Positions 22,183 to 28,571 of a DNA stretch of 54,356 bases are shown piece by piece. The position numbers and the translations under genes were made by a program. Source of the stretch: Lingula anatina (Eukaryota; Brachiopoda; Lingulata; Lingulida; Lingulidae); NCBI RefSeq assembly GCF_001039355.2, contig NW_019773743.1, positions 1 through 54,356 of the forward strand, read 5' to 3'. The first letter of the stretch is position 1. Every line of letters starts with the position of its first letter. Below the pieces are notes generated by a model that was given only the letters and a program-made list of their open reading frames with translations, was not told the origin of the DNA and did not search any database.

Positions 22183-25048
22183 TATTATTATTATTATTAT
22201 TATTATTATACAGCTTATATTAGAAAAGGACTGAGACAGATCAATAGCCTTTATACTGTTATGAAATTGTAACAAGCACTTTACTTTAAGTGCTTCAATC
22301 ATCCTTTCTAAACCAATTTTACATCAACATCACTTTGCGTAACTGCTTATCAAATTTTAGCAGTCTAAGGAAATATCCAAACACCAAATGACTTTTTGTG
22401 CAACAAATCCTAACGGGATTATCTTTTGAGGGGGGCTAAAATTGTTGAACCAATCCTGTCTGAGGCTTTGGTTTTATTGAAGTAGGTCAAAACTCACCTC
22501 CGCTTCACCGTCTGGCGGTCGTCGTGGTACCGGTTCATCATTACCTCCCTGTCATTGTATAGAAAGTATTTACATAAACTAGATGTTCACACTGTCACTG
22601 TTCATTAAATATATAATATTAAATATATATTAATCGCAATATGTGTCCCAAACATGACATTATATTGCAACCAAAGGACCATTGTTATGTACATTCCCCT
22701 TGTACCTCTCCTTACAACATCCTGAAACAGATTAGTTGGTCCGAACTAATATTATGCACCAGTATACTATTTATTTCTATTCTATTCCCAATTTGCCTCT
22801 TCGGGAAGATGTGGAAAAGATAATAATCTTCTTACTTTCCTTAAAAGTCTCACATTTGCCTGAATAATGCATGAGCTATTCACTATAAATGTTTCTTACC
22901 TCATATGCGGCATTATGCCCCCCTTCCATCTCTATAACAACCTATAAAAGCATGATAAATAGGTAATTTAAAAATGTTATATGATAATCATTCAATGAAA
23001 AATCGTGAATATATTAGTTAAAAACAATTTAGTAATTTTCTGCATAGTGGGGTATCCCCATGTATGTTTATCGTATGCCACAGAGTCATTTAACAGAAAC
23101 CTGATCCCAGTTTCGAATAAATAAATAAACAAGACAAGTTTTATGGCCTAGTTGACTATGATTTCCATGAAAATGCTGTAACATTTCCTGATTCCTGATA
23201 GGGTAAGATGTGCGCAAGTGGCCATGTAACGTTGCCAATTAAGTTTTTGGCCCGGGAACCTGACAAATGTTTTTTATTTATTTATTTATTTTTTATTTCT
23301 TGTTCATTTTTTGTTTCATTTTTTTTTTTTTTTTTGCTAGAAGTTTTGTTTTGTTTTGGCACCAGTATAATTTTGGTCGATGTACGATGGAAAACCGCTT
23401 TGAGTTTAGAAAAAAAGGAAAGTTTATAGTTATCATGGATTTAAGGAAATGGTATAGCAACTATTGTTTCTGCCCATAACGACGCAAATGACCAAAGAGA
23501 AAGAATGGAACGGGTTTTAAAAAAATTTTACCATCAAACTTTCAAGTACTTCCAATATAATCTTCATAAAGTATCCTAAAGGGAAAGATGTTGAAATGGT
23601 CATCAAATGTCAAATAAACAGCTTTTTCATAGGGGAGTCCTTGTGTGGTAAAATACAAATCTTTAGTTTTTTTCATGAAAATTTTCACCTTCAAACTAAC
23701 AAAAAGTGCCAATGTGCCCTCCGTTATGCATACTACAAGATCATAGTCATTTACTCAAATAAAATGAGATCACAGTCATATACTCAAAATAAAATGGGTC
23801 CTTTTCTTCATGGGAGTCCAAATCTCATGGGTATAAAAATGAAGAATTTCATGATTTCTTTTTCATTCTTTCACTCATTATTTTATCATCAAACTTATTT
23901 TTCATAAAGTATCTTAAAAGGAAAGGTGTTGAAATGATGATCAAATATTAAATAGATAGCTTTTTCATTGGGGAGTCATTGGGTGATAATATGCACATTT
24001 TTAATTTTCTTATTTTTCATGTTTTTTTTTTTGCTTTTTCACCCAATATTTTACCATCAAACTTTTAAATATTTCCAATATAATCTTCATATGGTAAAAG
24101 TTAAGGAAAGGTGTTGAAATGATCATCAAATATTAAATAGATAAGCACTTTTACCTGTTCCTGGGGCTTGTTGGTCGACTTCTGTCTGCCAGTAATTTTG
24201 TCTGCGTTTTCGTCTAGACCGTATGGCTTTCTGCCTTCTTTGAGGTACCACACAATACCAAATACTAATATAGCTATGTACAAAGCTGCAGCTATGGCGT
24301 AAATGACATTCAGAATAATGAACCATGTCCCAAGGGTTCGTGTACAAACGTAGTCAGCTCTTACATTTGCCAATGTGCAGTGAAACAACCCCTGGTGCAT
24401 TGATGGCCAACCCGCAAAAAACACACTGAACACTAGCGCCAAAACAGCAAACACCAGTTGGACTACACTCTTAGCCAGGTAAAACCTGCCAAGAAAACGT
24501 TTCTTTTCTAGACACTGTCTATATTGCCATAGTTCTTCATGTTGTTTCTTTAAGTCATCGTAGGCATCAGGAACAGGAGTGGAACCAGGATCTGATATCA
24601 TACGCTGTATTTCTTCTTGAGTTCCACTTGACTTTATTGACCCGTCTGTCCTTGATTTGAAAGTTTTCATTTTAGATTTTGTGATCGGTAAACGGAACCA
24701 GAGATTACCGATTAGAGTTAGGATAAACGCCAGAGCAATCAGAATTCCTGAAAAACTTTTTGTAGGAAATCCAAGTTGGGAACTGCATTGTGCGTTCACA
24801 AAATCAGCATTGGGTAGTGTCGTGGACTGCAATGATGAAGCGTTTGTATCGAAGGCTTTCAAGTCGATGTCGCCATTCACTGAGCACCTGACTGCTACAT
24901 TTACGTGGAGTACCATCGCTATGAAGCCCACTAATAGCAAAAATGGTCCAATCCACTGTATAACCCTGTCCCACCAACACCGTATGTCGTCTGTGGCGGG
25001 GCGGTGCTGAACCTTTTTTTGGAAGTAAGCGTCAATTTGTGATGTCAT
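1..25048 (-). CDS. Giant LRRC8/pannexin-like channel protein with C-terminal FN3 array (gene model, 3' end outside window)
   Basis: Proposed single gene of 5 channel-module exons (24155-25048, 22900-22941, 22498-22548, 22074-22139, 21118-21238) followed by 35 FN3 exons, the last cut at base 1. The channel exons join in phase 0. The last of them ends in phase 1 at a GAAG|GTTGGT donor, matching the phase-1 start of the first FN3 exon at 20852. All junctions keep one open frame, giving about 3,455 residues inside the window. In LRRC8 channels the C-terminal part is cytoplasmic, so by analogy the FN3 array would be intracellular; this is inference. Support for continuity: no signal-peptide exon and no AATAAA/ATTAAA on this strand in the 265 bases between the two parts. 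Alternative: two adjacent genes, a 396-residue channel ending at the TAG at 21101-21103 and a separate FN3 gene with an unseen first exon. Confidence 0.55.
417..683 (-). CDS. FN3 domain 32
   Basis: Phase 1-1 exon, 267 bases (CAATAG acceptor, ACAG|GTATGG donor). Core marks are ISWKPPAGVVDHYRLEY and LIPGTNYTIAL. Confidence 0.88.
1063..1332 (-). CDS. FN3 domain 31
   Basis: Phase 1-1 exon, 270 bases (TTTCAG acceptor, ACAC|GTAAGT donor). Core marks are LSWADNGTAGTVEYRVDY and LEPGTEYMVAV. Confidence 0.88.
1595..1867 (-). CDS. FN3 domain 30
   Basis: Phase 1-1 exon, 273 bases (ACTTAG acceptor, ACAG|GTATGT donor). Core mark LKWSRKEDEPDVTDAVVTY is present; the F-strand motif is divergent (LNPNTHIKGYVEL). 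Confidence 0.86.
2160..2187. repeat. (CA)n microsatellite
   Basis: Uninterrupted CA dinucleotides 20 bases from the FN3-29 donor, inside the intron. Confidence 0.9.
2207..2479 (-). CDS. FN3 domain 29
   Basis: Phase 1-1 exon, 273 bases (TTTCAG acceptor, ACAG|GTAACG donor). Core marks are VSWRHPVHGNVKSYDIVCW and LKQGTKYVMEV. The donor lies 20 bases from a (CA)n tract. Confidence 0.87.
2940..3218 (-). CDS. FN3 domain 28
   Basis: Phase 1-1 exon, 279 bases (TTACAG acceptor, ACTG|GTAAAT donor). Core marks are ISWTYPGKLENSGISFEI and LTPGSQYKVQV. Confidence 0.88.
3516..3776 (-). CDS. FN3 domain 27
   Basis: Phase 1-1 exon, 261 bases (TTGCAG acceptor, ACAG|GTACCG donor; this donor is weak downstream of GTA). 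Core marks are IEWDEPNGQCDHMVVTL and LRPATCYRVSV. Confidence 0.85.
4193..4465 (-). CDS. FN3 domain 26
   Basis: Phase 1-1 exon, 273 bases (TTTTAG acceptor, ACTG|GTAAGT donor). Core marks are VKWVKVDEPGVDKITIKYW and LRPGTSYRAEV. Confidence 0.88.
4799..5083 (-). CDS. FN3 domain 25, cysteine-rich, without the core tryptophan
   Basis: Phase 1-1 exon, 285 bases (TTCTAG acceptor, ACAG|GTAAAC donor). The second half is typical (WQPGRVYDVEV, then YFSTNLEARSEPV). The first half has IECDLSSKYLALHCTCKGRK followed by DC in place of the usual B-strand Trp segment, giving a C-x10-C-x-C-x5-C pattern. A metal- or disulfide-stabilised variant is possible. Confidence 0.82.
5401..5697 (-). CDS. FN3 domain 24
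   Basis: Phase 1-1 exon, 297 bases (TTTAAG acceptor, ACAG|GTGTGT donor). Core marks are LYWTPPDGKVKRYTLYH and LQPGFKYHFRV. Confidence 0.87.
5910..6155 (-). CDS. FN3 domain 23 (short)
   Basis: Phase 1-1 exon, 246 bases, the shortest FN3 exon (CCATAG acceptor, ATAG|GTTGGT donor). Core mark LTWDKPDGDTAKYDVTV is present, but the usual L-x-PGT-x-Y is IVKGETYVFSV. The GTTGGT donor is the same hexamer as at the channel-FN3 transition. Confidence 0.83.
6156..7481 (-). other. Intron between FN3-22 and FN3-23 (1.3 kb)
   Basis: The largest intron of the array. No FN3-like frame is seen. It contains an unrecognised C-rich patch near 6590-6760 with a GGCAG|GTATGT donor-like site, but the open frame there has no domain signature. 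Confidence 0.5.
7482..7778 (-). CDS. FN3 domain 22
   Basis: Phase 1-1 exon, 297 bases (TTCTAG acceptor, ACAG|GTACAC donor). Core marks are LQWDAPPSITTGSWSYTVRY and LVPGRKYEFSL, with a few extra residues between strands B and C. Confidence 0.87.
7827..7858. repeat. (AT)n microsatellite
   Basis: Uninterrupted AT repeat in the intron upstream of FN3-22. Confidence 0.85.
8057..8320 (-). CDS. FN3 domain 21
   Basis: Phase 1-1 exon, 264 bases (TTCTAG acceptor, ACGG|GTAGGT donor). Core marks are LSWGASEGNVSRYEIEY and ISPGVPYSYKV. Confidence 0.88.
8602..8994 (-). CDS. FN3 domain 20 with about 40-residue acidic insertion
   Basis: Phase 1-1 exon of 393 bases, the longest in the array (TTACAG acceptor, ACAA|GTGAGC donor). 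Core marks LQWMPAEGAVNKYIIMY and LDPGTNYEIRI are separated by an insertion rich in Asp, Glu, Gln and Lys, including GSDSDVQASEKNLDINEEKA, in the C'-E loop region. It contains possible casein-kinase-type acidic serines (SDSD). Confidence 0.85.
9312..9596 (-). CDS. FN3 domain 19
   Basis: Phase 1-1 exon, 285 bases (CTTTAG acceptor, ACGG|GTATCA donor). Core marks are LKWDMPTEIIAHFEIIY and LEPGTEYNCSI. The A-B region carries a basic NKRRH stretch. Confidence 0.87.
9849..10121 (-). CDS. FN3 domain 18
   Basis: Phase 1-1 exon, 273 bases (GTTGCAG acceptor, ACCA|GTAAGT donor). Core marks are ISWEPVQALCSYEVSC and LLPATEYYVKL (PAT variant). Confidence 0.87.
10445..10711 (-). CDS. FN3 domain 17
   Basis: Phase 1-1 exon, 267 bases (CCTTCAG acceptor, ACAG|GTATGT donor). 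Core marks are VCWKRPRGEFKLMSFEYF and VTPGTIYDLNA. Confidence 0.87.
10726..10776. repeat. (AT)n microsatellite
   Basis: AT dinucleotide run about 15 bases upstream of the FN3-17 acceptor. With the acceptor so close, length variation here could affect splicing. Confidence 0.85.
10893..10960. repeat. (TC)n/(TA)n compound microsatellite
   Basis: A TC run followed directly by a TA run, at the left edge of the intronic foldback element. Confidence 0.85.
10960..11430. repeat. Foldback (inverted-repeat) element in the intron between FN3-17 and FN3-16
   Basis: Imperfect inverted arms: about 10965-11060 (GGCCAGATCCCAATTAAGTC and onward) pairs with about 11338-11405 (GGACTAGATTGGGATATGCC and its left flank). 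Both outer ends abut (TA)n tracts (10931-10960 and 11404-11430). No ORF is seen; it looks like a non-autonomous element. Confidence 0.6.
11648..11920 (-). CDS. FN3 domain 16
   Basis: Phase 1-1 exon, 273 bases (GTATAG acceptor, ACAG|GTTCAT donor). Core marks are LEWEASRGDIKGYTLII and LTPGMMYQCLI. Confidence 0.87.
12030..12299 (-). CDS. FN3 domain 15
   Basis: Phase 1-1 exon, 270 bases (TTACAG acceptor, ACAG|GTTTGT donor). Core marks are LCWDVPEGKFERYQIFC and LQPSTHYTGWI (PST variant). Confidence 0.87.
12646..12912 (-). CDS. FN3 domain 14
   Basis: Phase 1-1 exon, 267 bases (GTCCAG acceptor, AAAG|GTGAGT donor). Core marks are LKWDRPVGKVDGYKISV and IVPGMGYRIEI. The C-terminal end is PLQK rather than the usual TTG. 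Confidence 0.86.
13123..13380 (-). CDS. FN3 domain 13
   Basis: Phase 1-1 exon, 258 bases (CTTACAG acceptor, GCAA|GTACGT donor). Core marks are LSWVPPFGNWESFRVSHW and LEPGKKNYVEI, where PGT-x-Y is replaced by PGKKNY. Confidence 0.87.
13542..13805 (-). CDS. FN3 domain 12
   Basis: Phase 1-1 exon, 264 bases (TTTCAG acceptor, ACAG|GTATTT donor). Core marks are ITWKPAEGEIRYYEIQL and LLPGTKYEVII. Two cysteines lie near the N-terminus (AECTPEC). Confidence 0.88.
14028..14291 (-). CDS. FN3 domain 11
   Basis: Phase 1-1 exon, 264 bases (TACCAG acceptor, ACAA|GTAGGT donor). Core marks are CKWSKPKGKVDGYRLQL and LTPGTTYLGCL. Confidence 0.88.
14475..14738 (-). CDS. FN3 domain 10
   Basis: Phase 1-1 exon, 264 bases (TTCCAG acceptor, ACAG|GTGGGA donor). 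Core marks are LKWNIPRGSFEFFIVRW and LCPGDRYEVGV (PGD variant). Confidence 0.88.
14875..15138 (-). CDS. FN3 domain 9
   Basis: Phase 1-1 exon, 264 bases (TTAAAG acceptor, ACGG|GTATGT donor). Core marks are LSWRRPDGQVNHFRVSYW and LDPGTRYEAQI. Confidence 0.89.
15723..15998 (-). CDS. FN3 domain 8
   Basis: Phase 1-1 exon, 276 bases (TCCTAG acceptor, ACAG|GTATCA donor). Core marks are LQWRPPHGKVNQYIVKY and LNPGTRYSGDI. Confidence 0.88.
16200..16466 (-). CDS. FN3 domain 7
   Basis: Phase 1-1 exon, 267 bases (TGCAG acceptor, ATCA|GTAAGT donor). Core marks are VTWRSPSVGLYDGYTARC and LFPGTKYKFSV. It has four cysteines (CYSC, FCEL, ESCS), more than most domains here. Confidence 0.87.
16660..16926 (-). 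CDS. FN3 domain 6
   Basis: Phase 1-1 exon, 267 bases (ATACAG acceptor, ACAG|GTAAAT donor). Begins KPNPPKRLRLDD; core marks FEWEPPVGDVEEYVL and LSPGTIYVCSV. Confidence 0.88.
16983..17048. repeat. Short tandem GCTGCAA-type repeat in intron
   Basis: About five copies of a unit like TTGCTGCAAAA, slightly varied, in the intron between FN3-5 and FN3-6. Confidence 0.6.
17464..17739 (-). CDS. FN3 domain 5
   Basis: Phase 1-1 exon, 276 bases (GAATAG acceptor, ACCA|GTAAGC donor). Core marks are VTWGRLQGRVDSYSV and LVPGRYYEVCI (PGR in place of PGT). Confidence 0.87.
17971..18231 (-). CDS. FN3 domain 4
   Basis: Phase 1-1 exon, 261 bases (CTTTAG acceptor, ACAG|GTGAAT donor). Core marks are DVTWAKPSGQVQSYLV and LQPGTKYTLSV. 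It carries a CDTC motif in the D-E region. Confidence 0.88.
18380..18476 (-). CDS. FN3 domain 3, last part
   Basis: A 97-base exon, phase 0 to 1 (ATTAG acceptor, ACAC|GTAAGT donor). It starts FCEYPPAEGVQ and ends QADITLYT, a plausible extended F-G hairpin plus G strand. It restores the phase-1 rule for the next exon. Confidence 0.72.
18837..19087 (-). CDS. FN3 domain 3, first part
   Basis: Phase 1 start (TCTCCAG acceptor), phase 0 end (GAG|GTAAGA). Core marks are IRWVKPKGSVDRYTVFY and LTPGTEYTVIV, followed by AECCTDNE. Completed by the exon at 18380-18476. Confidence 0.82.
19430..19542 (-). CDS. FN3 domain 2, second half
   Basis: A 113-base exon entering in phase 2 (CTTTCAG acceptor) and leaving in phase 1 (ACAA|GTGAGT). 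It encodes FMLKCRCDYSK and, at the end, DFVEITVLT, the F and G strands completing the split domain. The frame and fold continue exactly from 19941. Confidence 0.78.
19941..20202 (-). CDS. FN3 domain 2, first half
   Basis: Begins in phase 1 (TTCAG acceptor, residues KPPEPRS) and ends in phase 2 at CTACAG|GTGGGT, just after LLPGTLYR. It holds strands A to F of the domain. The second half is at 19430-19542. The intron interrupts the domain right after the PGT-x-Y motif, unlike most domains of the array. Confidence 0.8.
20523..20852 (-). CDS. FN3 domain 1 (residues about 392-501)
   Basis: Phase 1-1 exon of 330 bases (TTTTAG acceptor, CTA|GTAAGT donor). Core FN3 marks are VNLEWNG and LERGSVYKVRV. 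It is the longest single-exon FN3 apart from domain 20, with an acidic EDDD stretch near the start. It is the first domain of the array, 265 bases downstream of the channel transition donor. Confidence 0.82.
21101..21238 (-). CDS. Exon 5: transition exon (phase 0 to 1) or terminal exon of a channel-only protein
   Basis: The acceptor is TTGTTCAG at 21239-21240. The exon encodes a charged helical stretch beginning EVDTFQGDAAFMVRLLERNK and ending PLKEMLE. Two endings are possible. A GAAG|GTTGGT donor after 21118 ends the exon in phase 1, the phase needed to enter the FN3 array. Read-through gives GWSTS and a TAG stop at 21101-21103, a 396-residue protein. The same GTTGGT donor hexamer is used by the FN3-23 exon (after 5910), so it is acceptable in this gene. 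No AATAAA follows the TAG before the FN3-1 exon. The spliced reading is preferred. Confidence 0.6.
   Translation of the reverse strand, partial: EVDTFQGDAAFMVRLLERNKSEEAEHMTRMMSRPLKEMLEGWSTS
21239..22073 (-). other. Intron between channel exons 4 and 5
   Basis: 835 bases, AT-rich. It includes a GGGGGCCCCTTGTCCTGCTGCCCC patch near 21698. No coding exon is recognised. Confidence 0.4.
22074..22139 (-). CDS. Exon 4: small phase 0-0 exon of the channel tail, residues 330-351
   Basis: A 66-base exon, bounded by a TTTAAG acceptor and a GAG|GTACTAATA donor. It encodes a Ser/Gly/Glu-rich 22-residue segment starting TSSSGSEGDG and ending KNELE. The acceptor sits immediately beside an (AAT)n/(ATT)n microsatellite. 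Like exon 3 it looks like disordered linker. Confidence 0.65.
22146..22208. repeat. (AAT)n followed by (ATT)n palindromic microsatellite
   Basis: A run of AAT passes into a run of ATT, making a self-complementary tract able to form a hairpin. It lies next to the acceptor of channel exon 4. Confidence 0.85.
22498..22548 (-). CDS. Exon 3: small phase 0-0 exon of the channel tail, residues 313-329
   Basis: A 51-base exon (ATGACAG acceptor, GAG|GTGAGTTTT donor) encoding GGNDEPVPRRPPDGEAE. It is proline- and acid-rich and looks like flexible linker. Phase 0 at both ends fits its neighbours. Confidence 0.7.
22900..22941 (-). CDS. Exon 2: small phase 0-0 exon of the channel tail, residues 299-312
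   Basis: A 42-base exon with a TTTATAG acceptor and a GAG|GTAAGAAAC donor. It encodes VVIEMEGGHNAAYE. It is too short for an ORF scan but has strong splice sites on both sides and continues the open frame from exon 1. The residues form an acidic, probably disordered cytoplasmic tail. Confidence 0.7.
23530..24147. repeat. Three diverged copies of a tandem repeat beside the channel exon donor
   Basis: Units begin near 23536, 23888 and 24056 and share ACTTCCAATATAATCTTCAT-like and GTGTTGAAATGATCATCAAA-like segments. The last copy ends about 7 bases from the donor of the main channel exon (24155). No coding potential is seen. Confidence 0.7.
24155..25048 (-). CDS. Exon 1 (coding): four-transmembrane LRRC8/pannexin-like channel module, residues 1-298
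   Basis: This exon holds the whole predicted membrane part. The ATG at 25046-25048 follows a short 5'UTR piece with a TTTTCAG acceptor at 25058-25059. Hydrophobic segments lie at residues about 31-53, 98-118, 189-211 and 240-269. A CWWD motif (24-27) precedes TM1, and NLWFRLP (115-121) follows TM2; both resemble the corresponding LRRC8 positions (WWD before TM1, FWFKFP after TM2). The first extracellular loop carries Cys55 and Cys88 and the second Cys224 and Cys235, as expected for loop disulfides in pannexin/LRRC8 proteins. The cytoplasmic loop is charged, with a YDDLKKQHEELW segment. The exon ends CAG|GTAAAAGTG in phase 0. The LRRC8 C-terminal leucine-rich repeats are absent. Family assignment is by eye; other pannexin-fold channels are possible. 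Confidence 0.75.
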
Positions 25049-25057
25049 TGTCGCTGA
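25049..25057 (-). other. 5'UTR fragment before the channel ATG
   Basis: Nine bases between a GATTTTCAG acceptor and the ATG. At least one upstream non-coding exon is implied but was not located, so the true promoter of this gene is unknown. Confidence 0.55.
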
Positions 25058-25450
25058 CTGAAAATCATAAAAAAGGCAAAAGTCAATTAAATTAAGTTCA
25101 CCAATTTTAACTAATTTAAAAGAGTAAAAAGAAATCAAGGATTAAGTTTCCCGTATGTTATGTGCTTACAATCACATCAAACACAATGCGTATGATATCC
25201 CCCTTGCATGGAACAGCCTTCCATTCCTTCGTACAATGCAACCTTTAGTAGGCTTGTTAAGGGGTCAAACGCTGCATTTTATAGTACAAATGTCTAACTT
25301 GGCATAAATGTTCCTTGGGCCAAAAGAAATTTTTTTATCCAAAGAGACGCCCTCTATTGATGCATAAATTAGCATAAATTATGCAAATTAGGTGCCAAAA
25401 TATATAATATTTCATATTCCCATTAATTTTTGGCCTAGAAACATGTATAG
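25058..25450. other. Upstream flank of the channel gene, no recognised gene
   Basis: AT-rich sequence between the 5'UTR acceptor and the large inverted repeat. It must be intronic or promoter sequence; no TATA box or CpG-rich promoter was identified. Confidence 0.35.
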
Positions 25451-25479
25451 ATTATCAAACCTGACTAAATTGGGGATAA

Positions 25480-28400
25480 GGAACCCATTTTTGATCATTT
25501 GGAAGCAATTGGTGGCCATTTTGTGCCTCAAATCCAAGATGGCCGCCACCCGCCATTTTGAAAATGGACATAATTTTGCTATTTTATGTTGAATTTTGAA
25601 GCGTTTGGTCTATATATACTAAATTTATATATCAATTCCTACTATTTTGGGGGTGAAAAAGTAATTTTTGATATCGTTATGGGGATAGTAGGTGATTTGA
25701 AGGGTCAAAGAGGGTGTTTTAAGTGCCTACCAAGATATGTGTGAACGCTGCAAAACCATGGATATTGATAACCCGCATCCAAATATATCTCAATGCAATT
25801 TTTTGTTATATACCATCGCTATTGGACTATATTATGAGCAAAAAAAAACTCATTTTTACCATTATGGAGGCCATTGGTGGCCGTTTTATCCCTCAAATCC
25901 AAGATGGCCGCCAAAAACCATTTTGAAATTGGGCTTAATTCGCTGTTTTGAAACTAAATGTATTACATCTTTGTAAATGAGTAATACGTCGTTTAATATT
26001 ATTTTCTGGTGCAGAAAACATTATCTTTTTCATAAAATTTGTTTTTCAAATCCAAGATGGCCCTTATCCGCCATTTTCAAATTGAGCATTATTCACCATT
26101 TTGAAACTATCACACCTTCATAAGCATGCCATACGTCATTTTTGATTATTCACTGGTGCAGAATGCATTTTCGGTTTCATAAAATGTAAATATAAACTTT
26201 TATAAGCCTCCAAAAAATATTCATTGGCAACATGGGACTGCAGTTTATATGTACAATTAGTAATCCAATTAGTACAAAACTGCTTTTGCCCGATCTATAA
26301 AACAAGTGTCAGCAAAGAAAATGGCTGAATTAAAGCAAAAGAATACATCTTTGACCGCATGAGGAAAATTGTAAGCCATTATTTTGATCAAAACCAAGTG
26401 TTGGTTGTATGCCGCTATTTTAATAATTTGGTGTAATTTATTATCTTTGAACTGTGGACCCTCAATCCCTTGTATTAGGTAAATGGTACTATTCTGGGGG
26501 CTCAAATGTAATTTTCCAGTGCTAATTTGGTGACAGAAGATAATAAAAAGGTAATATAAGGTTGAAAAATAAATTCCAAGATGAGTTTCGTTGAGTCTGT
26601 TACAAAAATGTGGAACCCAAACCACATGCTCAAATATATCATCTAGATTCATCTTAAGTGACCATCCACTAAAAGATACTGAATAATTTAAAGGTAAGCA
26701 ATAAATATATATACATAGTGGTATTATATTATCAATCTTTTACTGGTCAATGTGAACCAAAAACGCCACATGTACATTTATGCCCCAGTCACTGGGGCTT
26801 GCATTTGCATGTTAAATATAGTCCAAATGATTTGAAGGGTGGAAAATGTGTCGTCTTATAATACTATAGAATTTGGTTAGTTGTGTTGATGCGTAAATGC
26901 CCGTGAAAGACAAGCAAATGGACTTTGCTTTGAAATAGCTCCAGATCTGGAAAATCATTCAGCAGCACAGAAAAAAGAAACATGTATGATCAGCTCTGGT
27001 AGGCCAATAAGACAACAGCCAGTAAGAATTGAGGTTTTGTCATTGTCCTATGAGAAACAACCAAACAATATATTAAAATCCAGTTTCCAGAGAAACATCG
27101 ATGCATGAGAACATGTCGCATCAGAGGAAAGTGGTATCTTTACACAAAGGAAGTAATCTGCAAACCAACTAGAAAGCAGCAGCTGCGCAGGTAGGCAAGA
27201 GGGATAAAGCAGAAAAGTCCAGAAAGCAGCCTCTTTTCCTAGTTGACAGTGCCAGTGATCATTCCTAGCATGATTTGGCCAGACAAGTCATCTCACTACC
27301 AATAGAAATCCACAATCCGACTACATAGTTCTCATTGTTTCCAGTGGACGAACAAGCACAAAACATCTACGGTATATGACAACTACAGGAAAATTCATCT
27401 TGGAATCATCTTAAAATACCTTTTGCCTTTTTTATCATCCTCTCTCACCAGAATAACACCAGAAATTAATTATGTACTTCCAAAATTGTAACAATTGATG
27501 TATTACGATCATATGAAAGTCCAACATCTCAAAAAAGGTAAATTATGCCATAATTTTAAAATAGCGACAGTAGTCACCATAAAGTCGAATCAGCCATGCT
27601 GGTCTCTTGCACTTAATCTATGTCTGGCAAAACCATTTTAAAATTGTTATGTAACAATTTTTGCACGAATTTGACTTCAAGACGTATACAAGCGAAGGTG
27701 AAGACGTAAGCCTGTATTGGTGTTGGAGCCTTGTAATATTTTATTTTTGTATTATATCTCAAAAGAGATAAGACACATGACTTCTACAACCCAAATGATA
27801 AGAAATGATGTATAACATGCTAGTGTAAGAGCAATAGCTTCAAAATGATGAGTTATGTTTTACCCGTATTTCAAAATTGTGACTGGTGGCCATCTTGGAT
27901 TTGAGGATCAAAATGGCTACCAATTGTCTCCAAAGCACCAAATATGTGTTCTTTACTTTTAATTAAGCCATTTTGGTCTCTTACACTTGTTTCAAGCTCC
28001 TTAGGATTTTATAAAACATTTTGTACTAATTAGACTACATGGCACATGTAAGTCTATTTGACAACTTAAGCCTACATGCATATTGATTTTGGAGGCTAAA
28101 ATAGTTTGTACTCACATTTTATGAAATAGATAATATATTCTGCACCAGGAAATAATATAAAACGACGTATTACTCATTTACAAAGATGTAATGCATATAG
28201 TTTCAAAATAGAGAATTATGCCCAATTTCAAAATGTTTTTTGGCGGCCATCTTGGATTTGAGGGATAAAACGGCCACCAATGGCCTCAATAATGGTAAAA
28301 ATGTGTTATTTTATTGCTCATCATATAGTCCAATAGCGATGGTATATAATAAAAAATTGCATTGAGATATATTTGAATACGGGTTATCAATATCCATTGT

Positions 28401-28571
28401 TTTGCAGCGTTCACACATATCTTGGTAGGCACTTAAAACACCCTCTTTGTCCCTTCAAATCACCTACTATCCCCATAACGATATCAAAAATTACTTTTTC
28501 ACCCCCAATATAGTAGGAATTGATATATAAATTTAGTATATATAGACCAAACGCTTCAAAATTCAACATAA
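25480..28571. repeat. Large foldback element (inverted arms of about 450 bp and more, spacer about 1.9 kb)
   Basis: The right arm (about 28095-28571) is the reverse complement of the left (about 25585-26000, resuming about 26155-26225). Both carry the landmark AAGATGGCCGCC with its flanks and a GATATCGTTATGGGGATAGT segment. The left arm has an internal duplication (25945-26015 resembles 26095-26165). A further outer pair (about 25480-25560 against 27870-27970) is weaker. The spacer (26236-27860) holds no recognised gene. The right arm stops at the single N at 28572, so its outer end may be missing. Confidence 0.75.

Noticed and set aside
22146-22208. Possible CRISPR-like or structured array
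   Set aside because: Simple trinucleotide microsatellite; the host is eukaryotic and there are no spacers.
24155-25048. Classical innexin or connexin assignment for the four-TM protein
   Set aside because: Only two Cys per extracellular loop and no innexin YYQW-type motif; the LRRC8-like landmarks fit better.
26269-26652. 127-codon minus-strand frame in the spacer of the foldback element
   Set aside because: No recognisable domain, no supporting splice sites and base composition like the surrounding repeat.
25480-28571. Remnant retroelement protease (a VDSASDHS-like reading near 27245)
   Set aside because: Only a handful of residues fit and the surrounding frames are full of stops.
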